Shown here: positions 15,905 to 23,481 of the stretch, one piece after another
How positions within the stretch are numbered: position 1 is the stretch's first letter
Layout of the letters: each line of letters begins with the position of its first letter
Origin: JBBIMP01 sp037444305
GTDB taxonomy: Bacteria; Acidobacteriota; UBA6911
Direction: 5' to 3'
DNA length: 64,000 nt
NCBI GenBank assembly: GCA_037444305.1
Contig: JBBIMP010000016.1
Coordinates: 1-64,000, forward strand
Notes under the pieces: generated by a model
The model's input: the letters and a program-made list of their open reading frames with translations, nothing else
Told to the model about the DNA's origin: nothing
Databases searched by the model: none
Position numbers and translations under genes: made by a program

Positions 15905-16857
15905 ACCATCTTCCTCCTGAGCATAGACGCCGGGATCCCGAACCGGTTGAACGTCCGGAGGGGATCGGGAATCTCTGAAATGATGCGGTCAACCTCGGCC
16001 TCGTCGCTCGAGTCGACGAGCGAGGCGATGGCCGAAATGGCCTTCGCGCCCTGGTCCATCACGCCGTTGGGCTGCCCGTAGCATCCCCGGCACGCCACAC
16101 CGGAGAGCTGGCAGCGCGTGTCGCACCCGCCGCGCGTCACCGGTCCCAGGCAGATGAAGCCCTGCTCCAGGAAACAGGTGTCCGGGTCGGGCTTCGCCGT
16201 CGCGATGCGCTTGAAACCCTTGATCTTAAGCTCCTTCTTTTCGCGGGGACACTCTTCGCACTGCGTTTTTTCCGAGGCGCCCACGATCGAGCCCTTCGGC
16301 GGAAGCTGTCCGCTCACGATCGCCTGCACCACGTTCCAAATCTGCTTCGGCGTGGGCGGGCACCCGGGCACGTAGTAGTCGACGTCGACCATCTGGTCGA
16401 GGGTGTGGACCGTGTCGAAGAACTCGGGGAGCGTGAGCTCGCCTTCCGGGACCTGGTGGCGCGTCTGCGGCTCCGTGCCCGCGCTGTTCTGGGTCGACGG
16501 GGTGTCGTGGTAGACGCGCCGGAAGATCTGCTCGCGGTTGTAGAGATTGCCCAGCCCCGGGATCCCCCCGATGTGCGCACAGGTCCCGAAGGCCACCAGC
16601 ACCTTGGATTTCTTCCTCAGCAGGTGCGCCAGGTGTTCGTTCTCGGTGTTGCGCACCGCCCCGTGGAAAAGCGTCACATCGATGTGGCCGTCGTCCATGG
16701 CCTCGACGTCCGAGTACTTGAAATCCACAGCAATCGGCCAGAAGACGATGTCCGCGGCTGCGGCGATGTCCAGTATCTTGTCGTGCGTGTCGAGGATGGC
16801 CGTGTCGCATCCCCCGCAGGCTGATGCCCAGTATGATGCCAGCTTCAGTTTCGCCAT
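15901..16857 (-). CDS. mvhG: [NiFe]-hydrogenase small subunit, Mvh-like
   Basis: This 318-residue soluble electron-transfer subunit has no twin-arginine signal. The proximal cluster ligands are visible in ASACGGCDTAIL (residues ~13-17), AFGTCAHIGGIPG near 92 and YVPGCPPTP near 165. The C-terminal part has two more cysteine sets (CEECPREK; CFLEQGFICLGPVTRGGC; CQLSGVACRGCYG) for medial and distal Fe-S clusters. Its end overlaps the large-subunit start by ATGA, so the two are translationally coupled. Electrons would pass from the large subunit through these clusters to MvhD or the HdrA-like protein. Confidence 0.94.
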   Translation of the reverse strand: MAKLKLASYWASACGGCDTAILDTHDKILDIAAAADIVFWPIAVDFKYSDVEAMDDGHIDVTLFHGAVRNTENEHLAHLLRKKSKVLVAFGTCAHIGGIPGLGNLYNREQIFRRVYHDTPSTQNSAGTEPQTRHQVPEGELTLPEFFDTVHTLDQMVDVDYYVPGCPPTPKQIWNVVQAIVSGQLPPKGSIVGASEKTQCEECPREKKELKIKGFKRIATAKPDPDTCFLEQGFICLGPVTRGGCDTRCQLSGVACRGCYGQPNGVMDQGAKAISAIASLVDSSDEAEVDRIISEIPDPLRTFNRFGIPASMLRRKMV

Positions 16858-16911
16858 CCGTCCCTCCTGTATGTTTGCAAAAGTCCAGACATATACGATC
16901 TCCCCGCCGAC

Positions 16912-17352
16912 TCAGGCGGCAGGCGCCTCGCTGGGACGCTTCCGGGATTTGCCGATCTTCAGCGGCCCCAGTTTCCGGACATCCTCGGTGATGGCGTCGA
17001 CCACCTCGGCCCAGCGGTCCCCTTCGGACGCCGAGACCCATTCCAGCCGGAAGCGCCCCGGCTCGATGCCGTAGTCGGCCAGCATCCGCTTGAGCAGCGC
17101 CATGCGCCGGACGGTTTTGTGGTTCCCGTCGATGTAGTGGCAGTCGCCGATGTGGCAGCCGGCCACCAGCACCCCGTCGGCCCCTGCGGCAAAGGCCTTG
17201 AGCACGAAGGTCGGGTCGACCCTGCCGGAACACATGACCCGCATGACCCGCACGTTGGGCGAGTATTTGATCCGCGCCGTCCCGGCCAGGTCGGCCCCGG
17301 TGTACGAGCACCAGTTGCACAGAATGCCTACGATTTTAGGTTCGAACGTCAT
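16912..17352 (-). CDS. mvhD: MvhD-like [2Fe-2S] electron-transfer subunit
   Basis: A 146-residue protein of the MvhD/FlpD family that links Mvh hydrogenase to heterodisulfide reductase. Conserved cysteines are seen in ILCNWCSYTGADLAG near residue 12, RVMCSGRVDP near 40 and GVLVAGCHIGDCHYIDGN near 65; these five cysteines match the family pattern. Its start overlaps the end of the HdrA-C fusion gene by 17 bases and 54 bases separate it from the small subunit. In methanogens MvhD docks to HdrA; here it lies directly between HdrA-C and the hydrogenase small subunit, the same order as the expected electron path. Confidence 0.92.
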   Translation of the reverse strand: MTFEPKIVGILCNWCSYTGADLAGTARIKYSPNVRVMRVMCSGRVDPTFVLKAFAAGADGVLVAGCHIGDCHYIDGNHKTVRRMALLKRMLADYGIEPGRFRLEWVSASEGDRWAEVVDAITEDVRKLGPLKIGKSRKRPSEAPAA

Positions 17353-19093
17353 AGAGCGCTCCTTCGATTTCGGCGAACAGCTGTTCGTCGGTAAAGTGCC
17401 TCGCGATGATCGCCGAGCTCGGACAGGCCGCGGCGCAGGTGCCGCAGCCCTTGCAGAGGACGTCGTTGATGACCGTGACCTTCTTCTCCTCGTCGAAGCT
17501 GATCGCCGACAGGGAACAGAGGGTGTTGCAGATGCGGCAGCCCGCGCACCGCTCCTCGTCCACCATGCTGGTGGCCGATTCGACCTCGATCTCGCCCTTG
17601 GACATCAGCGCCTGGGCCTGGGAAGCGGCCGCGGAAGCCTGCGCCACCGTGTCGGGGATGTCCTTGGGTCCCTGGCAGGCGCCGGCGATGAAGATGCCGT
17701 CCGTCGGCGTGGAGACCGGTGCAAGTTTGGGGTGCCGTTCGGTGAAGAAGCCGTTGCCGCAGCTTACGTGGAAGCGCCGCGCGACCTCCGCTGCATCCTG
17801 GGCAGGACTTAGCCCGGTGGCCAGAACGATCATGTCGACCGGGATGCGCCGGACCCGGCCGATGAGCGTATCTTCCACACGGACCACCAGTCTCCCGGCT
17901 TCCTGCTCGTTCAGCGGGAAGTCACTTACAGAGGCGGCGCGCCCGCGGATGAAGCGGACGTCCTCCTCCAGCAGCCGGTGGTAGAACTCCTCGTAGCCTT
18001 TCCCAAAGCAGCGCATGTCGATGTAGAAGTTGTAGACCTCCGCGCCGGTTTTCTCTTTGATCAGGTGGGCGAACTTGAGCGCGTACATGCAGCAGACGCG
18101 GGAGCAGTACTTGTGATGCCGCTCGTCCCGGCTGCCCACGCAGTGGACGATGCCGACCGCCTTCGGCGCGCTCCCATCGGCCAGCATGATGTTGCCGCCC
18201 GTGGGGCCGGAGGCGCTGTTCATCTTCTCGAACTCGACGCCCGTCAGGACATTCTCGTACTTGCCGTACCCGTATTCCGGGATTTTGTGGGCATCGAACT
18301 GCTCGAACCCGGTGGCCAGGATCACGGCCCCGACGTCGATCTCCTCGACCCGGTCCTCCATCGTGTGGTCGATCGCCTGCACCTCGCACGACTTCTCGCA
18401 GACCTTGCAGCCGCCCGTCTTGAAGTGGATGCAGGACTCCCTGTCGATCACCGGCTTGTGGGGGATGGCCTGCATGAACGGGATGCCGATCGGGGTCAGC
18501 GGCCCGAGCGGCAGCTCCTTGCGCACCAGCTCGGCGTCGTCCTCGATCTTGATGGCGCCGGTCGGGCAGACGTAGGCGCAGGTGCCGCAGGCGAGGCAGG
18601 CTTCCGAGGTCTCCCCGTAGGCGGTCGACACCTCGCGCGTCGTCCCGCGGCCGAAGAAGCCGAGAACGTGGGCTCCGACCACGTCCTGGCAGGCGCGCAC
18701 GCACAGCCCGCAGAGGATGCAGTCGTCGTCCCCGCGGCCGAAGCGCGGCTCGGTGATGCCGTACTGCTCGGCCAGCTCATTCAGGACCGGCACGTGGCCG
18801 CAGCGGGAGAGCATCCACTCCAGGATCAGCTTGCGGTCGCGGCGCACGCGCTCCGAGTCGGTCAGGACCTCGATGCCCTGCGTGGCCGGGTAGTTGCACG
18901 CCGTCACCATGCGTATGCGCTTGCCGTGCCGCACCTCGACCGTGCAGATGCGGCAGACGCCGTAAGGTTCGAGGATGGGGTGGTGACAGAGCGTGGGAAT
19001 CTTGATCCCCAGTTTCTCGGCAATGGCCAGGATCGGGGTCCGGTCCATGGCTTCGGTCTCGATGCCGTCGATCTTGAGCTTGATGGTCTTCAT
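17336..19093 (-). CDS. NuoG-like [2Fe-2S] module fused to C-terminal half of HdrA
   Basis: A 585-residue cytoplasmic flavo/iron-sulfur protein. Residues 1-80 are a plant-type [2Fe-2S] domain (Cys36, 47, 50, 66). Residues 83-110 resemble the NuoG linker but lack the His/Cys ligands of the N-side cluster. Two [4Fe-4S] sites follow (CILCGLC from 125; CLACGTC from 166). From ~200 on it matches the second half of HdrA: RESCIHFKTGGCKVCEKSC, VGAVILATGFEQFD, the YCSRVCCMYALK cysteines, and two C-terminal [4Fe-4S] sites (CAGCRICNTLC; CKGCGTCAAACP). The HdrA N-terminus with the FAD GxGxxG loop is missing and is encoded separately at 25635-26498. The ATG at 19093 overlaps the upstream stop as ATGA. It probably wires NuoF to MvhD. 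Confidence 0.88.
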   Translation of the reverse strand: MKTIKLKIDGIETEAMDRTPILAIAEKLGIKIPTLCHHPILEPYGVCRICTVEVRHGKRIRMVTACNYPATQGIEVLTDSERVRRDRKLILEWMLSRCGHVPVLNELAEQYGITEPRFGRGDDDCILCGLCVRACQDVVGAHVLGFFGRGTTREVSTAYGETSEACLACGTCAYVCPTGAIKIEDDAELVRKELPLGPLTPIGIPFMQAIPHKPVIDRESCIHFKTGGCKVCEKSCEVQAIDHTMEDRVEEIDVGAVILATGFEQFDAHKIPEYGYGKYENVLTGVEFEKMNSASGPTGGNIMLADGSAPKAVGIVHCVGSRDERHHKYCSRVCCMYALKFAHLIKEKTGAEVYNFYIDMRCFGKGYEEFYHRLLEEDVRFIRGRAASVSDFPLNEQEAGRLVVRVEDTLIGRVRRIPVDMIVLATGLSPAQDAAEVARRFHVSCGNGFFTERHPKLAPVSTPTDGIFIAGACQGPKDIPDTVAQASAAASQAQALMSKGEIEVESATSMVDEERCAGCRICNTLCSLSAISFDEEKKVTVINDVLCKGCGTCAAACPSSAIIARHFTDEQLFAEIEGALYDVRT

Positions 19094-20931
19094 GCTACTT
19101 GCCTCCTCGGAACCTTGCGGATGGCATCGCGCTTGCAGGCCTCGATGCAGGCGCCGCACTTGATGCACTTGCCCGGTTCAATCGCGTGCAGCTTCTTCAC
19201 CTCGCCGGTGATCGCCTCGGTCGAACACTGGCGGACACAGGCGTGGCAGCCGTCGCACAGCTCCGCATTGATCGTGTACTCGATGAGCTCCTTGCACGCG
19301 CCCGCCGGGCAGATGCCGGACTTGATATGCGCGTCGTACTCGTCGCGGAAATACTGGAGCGTCGAGAGCACGGGGTTGGGCGCGGAGGTCCCCAGGGCGC
19401 AGAGGCAGCAGTCCTGCATGACGGCGCTGACCTCCTCGAGCGTGGCCACATCCTCGGCCCGGCCCTTCCCCTGCGTGATGCGCGTCAGGACGTCCACCGA
19501 AGACCGCAGGCCCTCCCTGCACGGGATGCACTTGCCGCACGACTCCTCCGTCAGGAACTCGAGGAAGTAGCGGGCGACGTCGACCATGCAGGTCTCGTCG
19601 TCCATGACGATCATGCCCCCCGAGCCCATCATCGAGCCCGCTTCCGTCAGGCTGTCGAAATCGACCGGCATGTCCAGGTGCGACTCCGGCAGGCACCCGC
19701 CCGAGGGCCCCCCGGTCTGGACCGCCTTGAACCGGCGCCCGTCGGGTATCCCGCCGCCGATGCCGAAAATGATGTCTCGCAGCGAGATCCCCATCGGGAC
19801 CTCGATGAGCCCGGTGTTGTTGACCTTGCCCACCATCGAGAAGACCTTGGTCCCGCTGGAGCCGTTCCACGGGTTTTCGGCCACGTCCCCGGTCCCCATC
19901 GAGGTGAACCATTCCGCGCCCCGTTCGATGATGAGCGGGACGTTGGCCCAAGTCTCGACGTTGTTGAGGTTGGTAGGCAGGTTCTTGTAGCCGTACTCCA
20001 CGGTGTGGATGTACTTGGCCCGCGGCTCCCCGACCTTCCCCTCGAGCGAAGCCATGAGGGCGGTCGACTCGCCGCAGACGAAGGCGCCGGCGCCCTTCAC
20101 CACCTCGATGTCGAAGTCCATTCCGCTTCCCAGGATGTCCTTCCCGAGGAGGCCGTAGTCGCGCGCCTGGTCGATCGCCTTGATCAGGCGCTCGCACGCG
20201 ATCGGGTATTCGTGGCGGATATAGATAAACCCTTCGCGGGCGCCGATCGCCCGGGCGCCGATGACCATTCCTTCGAGGACCGAGTGAGGGTCGCCCTCGA
20301 TGATGCTGCGGTCCATGAAGGCTCCGGGGTCGCCCTCGTCGGCGTTGCAGACCACCACCGGCTCCACCTCCCTGGCCTCGGCGGCCTTCCGGCAGGTGTC
20401 CCACTTGATGCCGGTCGGGAATCCGCCCCCTCCCCGGCCCCGGAGCCCCGAGCGCTTGATCTCCTTGACGATCTGCTCGGGAGTCATTTCGGTGAGCGCC
20501 TTGACAATGGCCGTGTAGCCGCCCGCGGCGATGTAGTCGTCGATCCGCTCCGGATCGATCATTCCCCGGTTGCGCAAAACGACCAGCTTCTGTTTCGCGA
20601 AGAAAGGAATGTCGTGCAGGGCGGGGATGGGCACCTTTTCGGGCGGCGGCGTGTACAGCAGTTTCGTATACGGCCGGCCCTTGAGCAGGTGCTCCTCGAC
20701 CAGGCGGGTGGCATGTCCCGCGGTCACACCGCAGTAGAAAATGCCGTCCGGCTGGACGAGCACAACGGGGCCGGCCGCGCAAAATCCCTGGCACCCCGTC
20801 CGGATCACCTTCACTTCCCGGTCAAGGCCCCACTTGCCGATTTCCGCTTCCAGGGCTTTGGCTGTCTGGTACGAGTTGCTGGAAACGCATCCGGTTCCCG
20901 CGCAAACCAACAGATGAGTGCGGAACGCCAT
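19090..20931 (-). CDS. nuoF: NuoF/HydB-like NADH-binding flavoprotein with extra Fe-S domains
   Basis: A 613-residue protein with, in order: a thioredoxin-like [2Fe-2S] domain (residues ~1-90, CAGTGC and TGCQGFC); the NADH/FMN fold (GRGGGGFPTGIKW near 168, CNADEGDPGAFMDRS near 197); a SLBB region; the NuoF [4Fe-4S] site ESCGKCIPCREG near 480; and two C-terminal ferredoxin [4Fe-4S] sites (CDGCHACVRQC; CIKCGACIEAC). This is the arrangement of HydB of electron-bifurcating hydrogenases and of NAD-linked formate dehydrogenases, longer than respiratory NuoF (~440). It would exchange electrons with NAD(H). It overlaps the HdrA-C fusion gene by ATGA and follows the ferredoxin gene by 26 bases. Confidence 0.94.
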   Translation of the reverse strand: MAFRTHLLVCAGTGCVSSNSYQTAKALEAEIGKWGLDREVKVIRTGCQGFCAAGPVVLVQPDGIFYCGVTAGHATRLVEEHLLKGRPYTKLLYTPPPEKVPIPALHDIPFFAKQKLVVLRNRGMIDPERIDDYIAAGGYTAIVKALTEMTPEQIVKEIKRSGLRGRGGGGFPTGIKWDTCRKAAEAREVEPVVVCNADEGDPGAFMDRSIIEGDPHSVLEGMVIGARAIGAREGFIYIRHEYPIACERLIKAIDQARDYGLLGKDILGSGMDFDIEVVKGAGAFVCGESTALMASLEGKVGEPRAKYIHTVEYGYKNLPTNLNNVETWANVPLIIERGAEWFTSMGTGDVAENPWNGSSGTKVFSMVGKVNNTGLIEVPMGISLRDIIFGIGGGIPDGRRFKAVQTGGPSGGCLPESHLDMPVDFDSLTEAGSMMGSGGMIVMDDETCMVDVARYFLEFLTEESCGKCIPCREGLRSSVDVLTRITQGKGRAEDVATLEEVSAVMQDCCLCALGTSAPNPVLSTLQYFRDEYDAHIKSGICPAGACKELIEYTINAELCDGCHACVRQCSTEAITGEVKKLHAIEPGKCIKCGACIEACKRDAIRKVPRRQVA

Positions 20932-20957
20932 GTTTTCTTACCTCCCAGCCGGCCGAT

Positions 20958-21341
20958 CTAGCCGGTCGTTTCACTGCCGCTCGCGAGCACGAAGTCGGCA
21001 ACGATTTTCCCTCCGAGCAGGTGCTCCGTCAGCACCCTGACCATTCTCTCGGGTTTCAGGTCCACGTATTTGACGGGCGGCTGGCCCGCCATCTGAACGG
21101 TCACCATGGGCTCCCGGCTGCACAGGCCGGCGCAGCCGGACGTCGTGACGATGACATCGGTCAGCTTGCGCTCCTCGATCTCCCTGAGCAGGGCCGCCAT
21201 GACGTCGCGGGCGCCGGCGGAGATCCCGCACGTACCCATGTGCACGGTCACGCGCGCGCGCCCTTCGCCGGTTCTCATGGTCAATGTGTGCTTTCCTTCT
21301 TCCCGGATCCTCTTCAGATCCTCAATGGACAACTTGGGCAT
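20958..21341 (-). CDS. Thioredoxin-like [2Fe-2S] ferredoxin
   Basis: A 127-residue protein of the small (2Fe-2S) ferredoxin family common next to NuoEF-type hydrogenase genes. Ligand cysteines appear in HMGTCGISAGARD near residue 36 and TTSGCAGLCSREP near 67; the first ligand position is occupied by Met in many members of this subgroup, as here. The N-terminal helix MPKLSIEDLKRIREE is usual. Its start lies inside the end of nuoE (20-base overlap). It may serve as a mobile or docked electron carrier of the complex. Confidence 0.88.
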   Translation of the reverse strand: MPKLSIEDLKRIREEGKHTLTMRTGEGRARVTVHMGTCGISAGARDVMAALLREIEERKLTDVIVTTSGCAGLCSREPMVTVQMAGQPPVKYVDLKPERMVRVLTEHLLGGKIVADFVLASGSETTG

Positions 21342-21807
21342 CTCTGGCCTCCTTGCGGTACATCTTCAGAACCTTGGGTATGGATGACTGCCGCAGCTTG
21401 CCGTGCACTTCGTTGCCGATGGTGACAACCGGGGCCAGGCCGCAGCAGCCCACGCAGTTCACCGTGTCGAGGCTGAACTCCATGTCGGGGGTGGTGTCCC
21501 CCTTCTTGATCTGCAGCTCGCGCTCCAGCGCCTCGACCAGCCGGGGTCCGCCCTGGATGTTGCACGCGGTGCCCATGCAGACGTGGATCCGGTGCCGTCC
21601 CACGGGCTTGAGGCTGAAGGCCCTGAAAAAGGTGGCGATCGAGAGCACGGACGTGAGCGGCGTCTTGATCTGGATGGAGAGCTCCTCGATCACTTCCCGC
21701 GGCAGGTAGCTGTATTCCTGCTGGCAGTCCATCAGGATGGCGATCATCTGCTCCTTCCGGCCCCTGTGCTTGGCGACGATATCTTTGACCCGGGCAACGT
21801 CGATCAT
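21322..21807 (-). CDS. nuoE: NuoE/HydC-like [2Fe-2S] subunit
   Basis: A 161-residue thioredoxin-fold protein that pairs with NuoF. The N-terminal helical part (REVIEELSIQIKTPLTSVLS) and the cluster cysteines HVCMGTACNIQGG near residue 77 and DTVNCVGCCGLAPV near 115 match the family. Length is typical for HydC/NuoE. It precedes the ferredoxin gene with a 20-base overlap. With NuoF it forms the NAD(H)-reactive flavin module of bifurcating enzymes. Confidence 0.93.
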   Translation of the reverse strand: MIDVARVKDIVAKHRGRKEQMIAILMDCQQEYSYLPREVIEELSIQIKTPLTSVLSIATFFRAFSLKPVGRHRIHVCMGTACNIQGGPRLVEALERELQIKKGDTTPDMEFSLDTVNCVGCCGLAPVVTIGNEVHGKLRQSSIPKVLKMYRKEARDAQVVH

Positions 21808-21850
21808 GGTGCAGACCTCCGATTTGACAATTTCACCTCTTCCGCCGCTC

Positions 21851-23116
21851 TCAGCCGGCCAGGCCGGTCTCGCCCCGGCGGATCTCTTCGCGCAGCGCCG
21901 CCAGCCCCTCGGGCCGGGACGGGTCGGCGCCCGCGGATTTCAGTTCGTTCGAGTCCAGTTCGAAGCTCCTCCCGGCCACCTCGTGCCGGTAGCCGATGGT
22001 CATCTCCGGGTGCGACACCAGGAGGACCATGAGCGTCGTCTCCATGTCTCCCAGCGGCGCGCGGTCGATATGGCTGTGGCGGAAGGTGGCGCGTACGCAT
22101 GTGCCCTCGCCGGGCGCCGACTCCAGCTCCAGGTCGCCGCCGGCGTCGCGCGCGGCCTGCGCCAGCAGCGCCAGCCCCATTCCCACCCGCCGTGTCGAGC
22201 GTGTCGTGTAGAACGGATCCGTCGCCCGCCGGAGCGCGTCGCTGTCCATGCCCCGCCCGTTGTCCCGCAGCTCGATTGCCAGCCGGTCGGCCGCCGGATC
22301 CTCCACCACTTCGATCCGCAGCTGCGTGGCACCCGACTCGATGCTGTTGTGGGCGATGTCCAGAATGTGCAGCGCCAGGTCTTCCATAGGCCTACCCCCT
22401 CCCAGGACGCAGCGCCCCCGCAGGCCGGCCAGCGCCAGCCGGATCTCTTCGAGCGTGGGCTCCTCCAGCCACAGGTAGCTGACGGCGGCGCCCACGTCGC
22501 CCGGGGTGTGGGCATCAGACGCGCACAGCAGGGGGAAGTTCGCGCCGGCGGCGAACGAGCTCCGCCCCTCGGGCAGGGAGGTCCGCCTGGACAATTCCAG
22601 GGCGTCCAGCGCCAGCCCCTCCGGGATCATCCCCAGGTGGCCCAGCAGGCCGAAGCCCTCGCGGTCGACGTGCGCGGCGACCGCAAGCCCGCGCGCCTCG
22701 TGGATCGCCGCGACCACCTGTTCGAGGCTTAGCGTGGTCGCGCCGGACAGGAGGTGTTCGTTGAATCCGAGCACCTCGCGGTTTTCGTTCGCCACGACCT
22801 GCATCCCGAAGATCCGCTCGTCGTTCCGCCCCGGGAGCGCGCGGTAAATCCGGGACTGCAGGGCCAGCGCCGATTCGACGTCCGGCATCAGGCCCAGGAT
22901 GTGCACCTCCTCCGCGCTGGTGATCTCCATGCCGGGAATGACGGCGATCCCGGCAGCGGCACCTGCGCGGCGCGCAGCCGGCACGTTCTCCGCCGAGTTG
23001 TGGTCGCAGACCGCAACGGCGTCCAGACCTGCGCGCACGGCGGCATTCGCCAGCGCTGCCGGATGGATGTCCAGCTCGGCGCAGGGTGACAGGCAGGTGT
23101 GAACGTGAGTATCCAT
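21851..23116 (-). CDS. PHP-domain phosphoesterase fused to histidine-kinase-type ATPase domain
   Basis: A 421-residue fusion. Residues ~1-235 are a PHP domain (MDTHVHTCLSPCAELD, VCDHNSAENV, IPGMEITSAEEVHILGL, and CASDAHTPGD), with the metal-binding HxH, H and DxH motifs of TrpH-like phosphoesterases. Residues ~240-345 are a GHKL ATPase: IAHNSIESGA (N box) and ELRDNGRGMD (G1), then GMGLALLAQAARDAGG (G2). There is no membrane segment or DHp domain. The ATG at 23116 is used because AAGG lies 8 bases ahead; a CTG overlapping the previous stop is possible. Such PHP-ATPase proteins occur beside NuoEF hydrogenases in anaerobes and are presumed regulatory; the substrate is unknown. Confidence 0.85.
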   Translation of the reverse strand: MDTHVHTCLSPCAELDIHPAALANAAVRAGLDAVAVCDHNSAENVPAARRAGAAAGIAVIPGMEITSAEEVHILGLMPDVESALALQSRIYRALPGRNDERIFGMQVVANENREVLGFNEHLLSGATTLSLEQVVAAIHEARGLAVAAHVDREGFGLLGHLGMIPEGLALDALELSRRTSLPEGRSSFAAGANFPLLCASDAHTPGDVGAAVSYLWLEEPTLEEIRLALAGLRGRCVLGGGRPMEDLALHILDIAHNSIESGATQLRIEVVEDPAADRLAIELRDNGRGMDSDALRRATDPFYTTRSTRRVGMGLALLAQAARDAGGDLELESAPGEGTCVRATFRHSHIDRAPLGDMETTLMVLLVSHPEMTIGYRHEVAGRSFELDSNELKSAGADPSRPEGLAALREEIRRGETGLAG

Positions 23117-23127
23117 AACGAAAACCT

Positions 23128-23481
23128 TCAGCTCCGCCTCCTTCCGCGGATTCCCAAGCCCCGGAGTATCCCGGCGATCTCGAACGCCGGGAGCGGCGAG
23201 GAGACGATGACGATCCCCTCCGACTCGGCGCGTTCCGCGGCCTCCGCCTCCGGGTGCCGGCCGTTCACAAGGACAATCCCGGCCAGCCCTTTCAGGCGGG
23301 CGACGGCGACGATGTTGACGTGCTTCTGCAGCGTCACCCAGAGATCCCCTTCCTCGCTGTTGCCCATCACGTCGGAGAGAAGGTCCGAGGCATACCCGCC
23401 CGCCACGCTGCGCTTCGCGGCCTCCGCCGTGCAGGTGATGATCCGTCCCTCGATCTTTTCCGCGGCTTCCGCGACGGTCAT
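23128..23481 (-). CDS. DRTGG-domain protein (first of two)
   Basis: A 117-residue single-domain DRTGG protein. The fold is recognised from IEGRIITCTAEAAKRSVAGG, ASDLLSDVMGNSEEGDLWVT and the end part IVLVNGRHPEAEAAERAESE followed by GIVIVSSPLPAFEIAGIL. DRTGG domains are ligand-binding regulatory modules, also found in phosphotransacetylase and CBS proteins, whose ligands are mostly unknown. It starts within the stop of the Fe-S protein gene (ATGA overlap, GGAGG site) and ends 11 bases before the PHP-ATPase start. It is paralogous in type to the gene at 25254-25619. Confidence 0.82.
   Translation of the reverse strand: MTVAEAAEKIEGRIITCTAEAAKRSVAGGYASDLLSDVMGNSEEGDLWVTLQKHVNIVAVARLKGLAGIVLVNGRHPEAEAAERAESEGIVIVSSPLPAFEIAGILRGLGIRGRRRS

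Noticed and set aside
17336..19093. A normal NuoG subunit of respiratory complex I
   Set aside because: The His/Cys cluster and molybdopterin-like domains of NuoG are absent; the last two thirds match HdrA.
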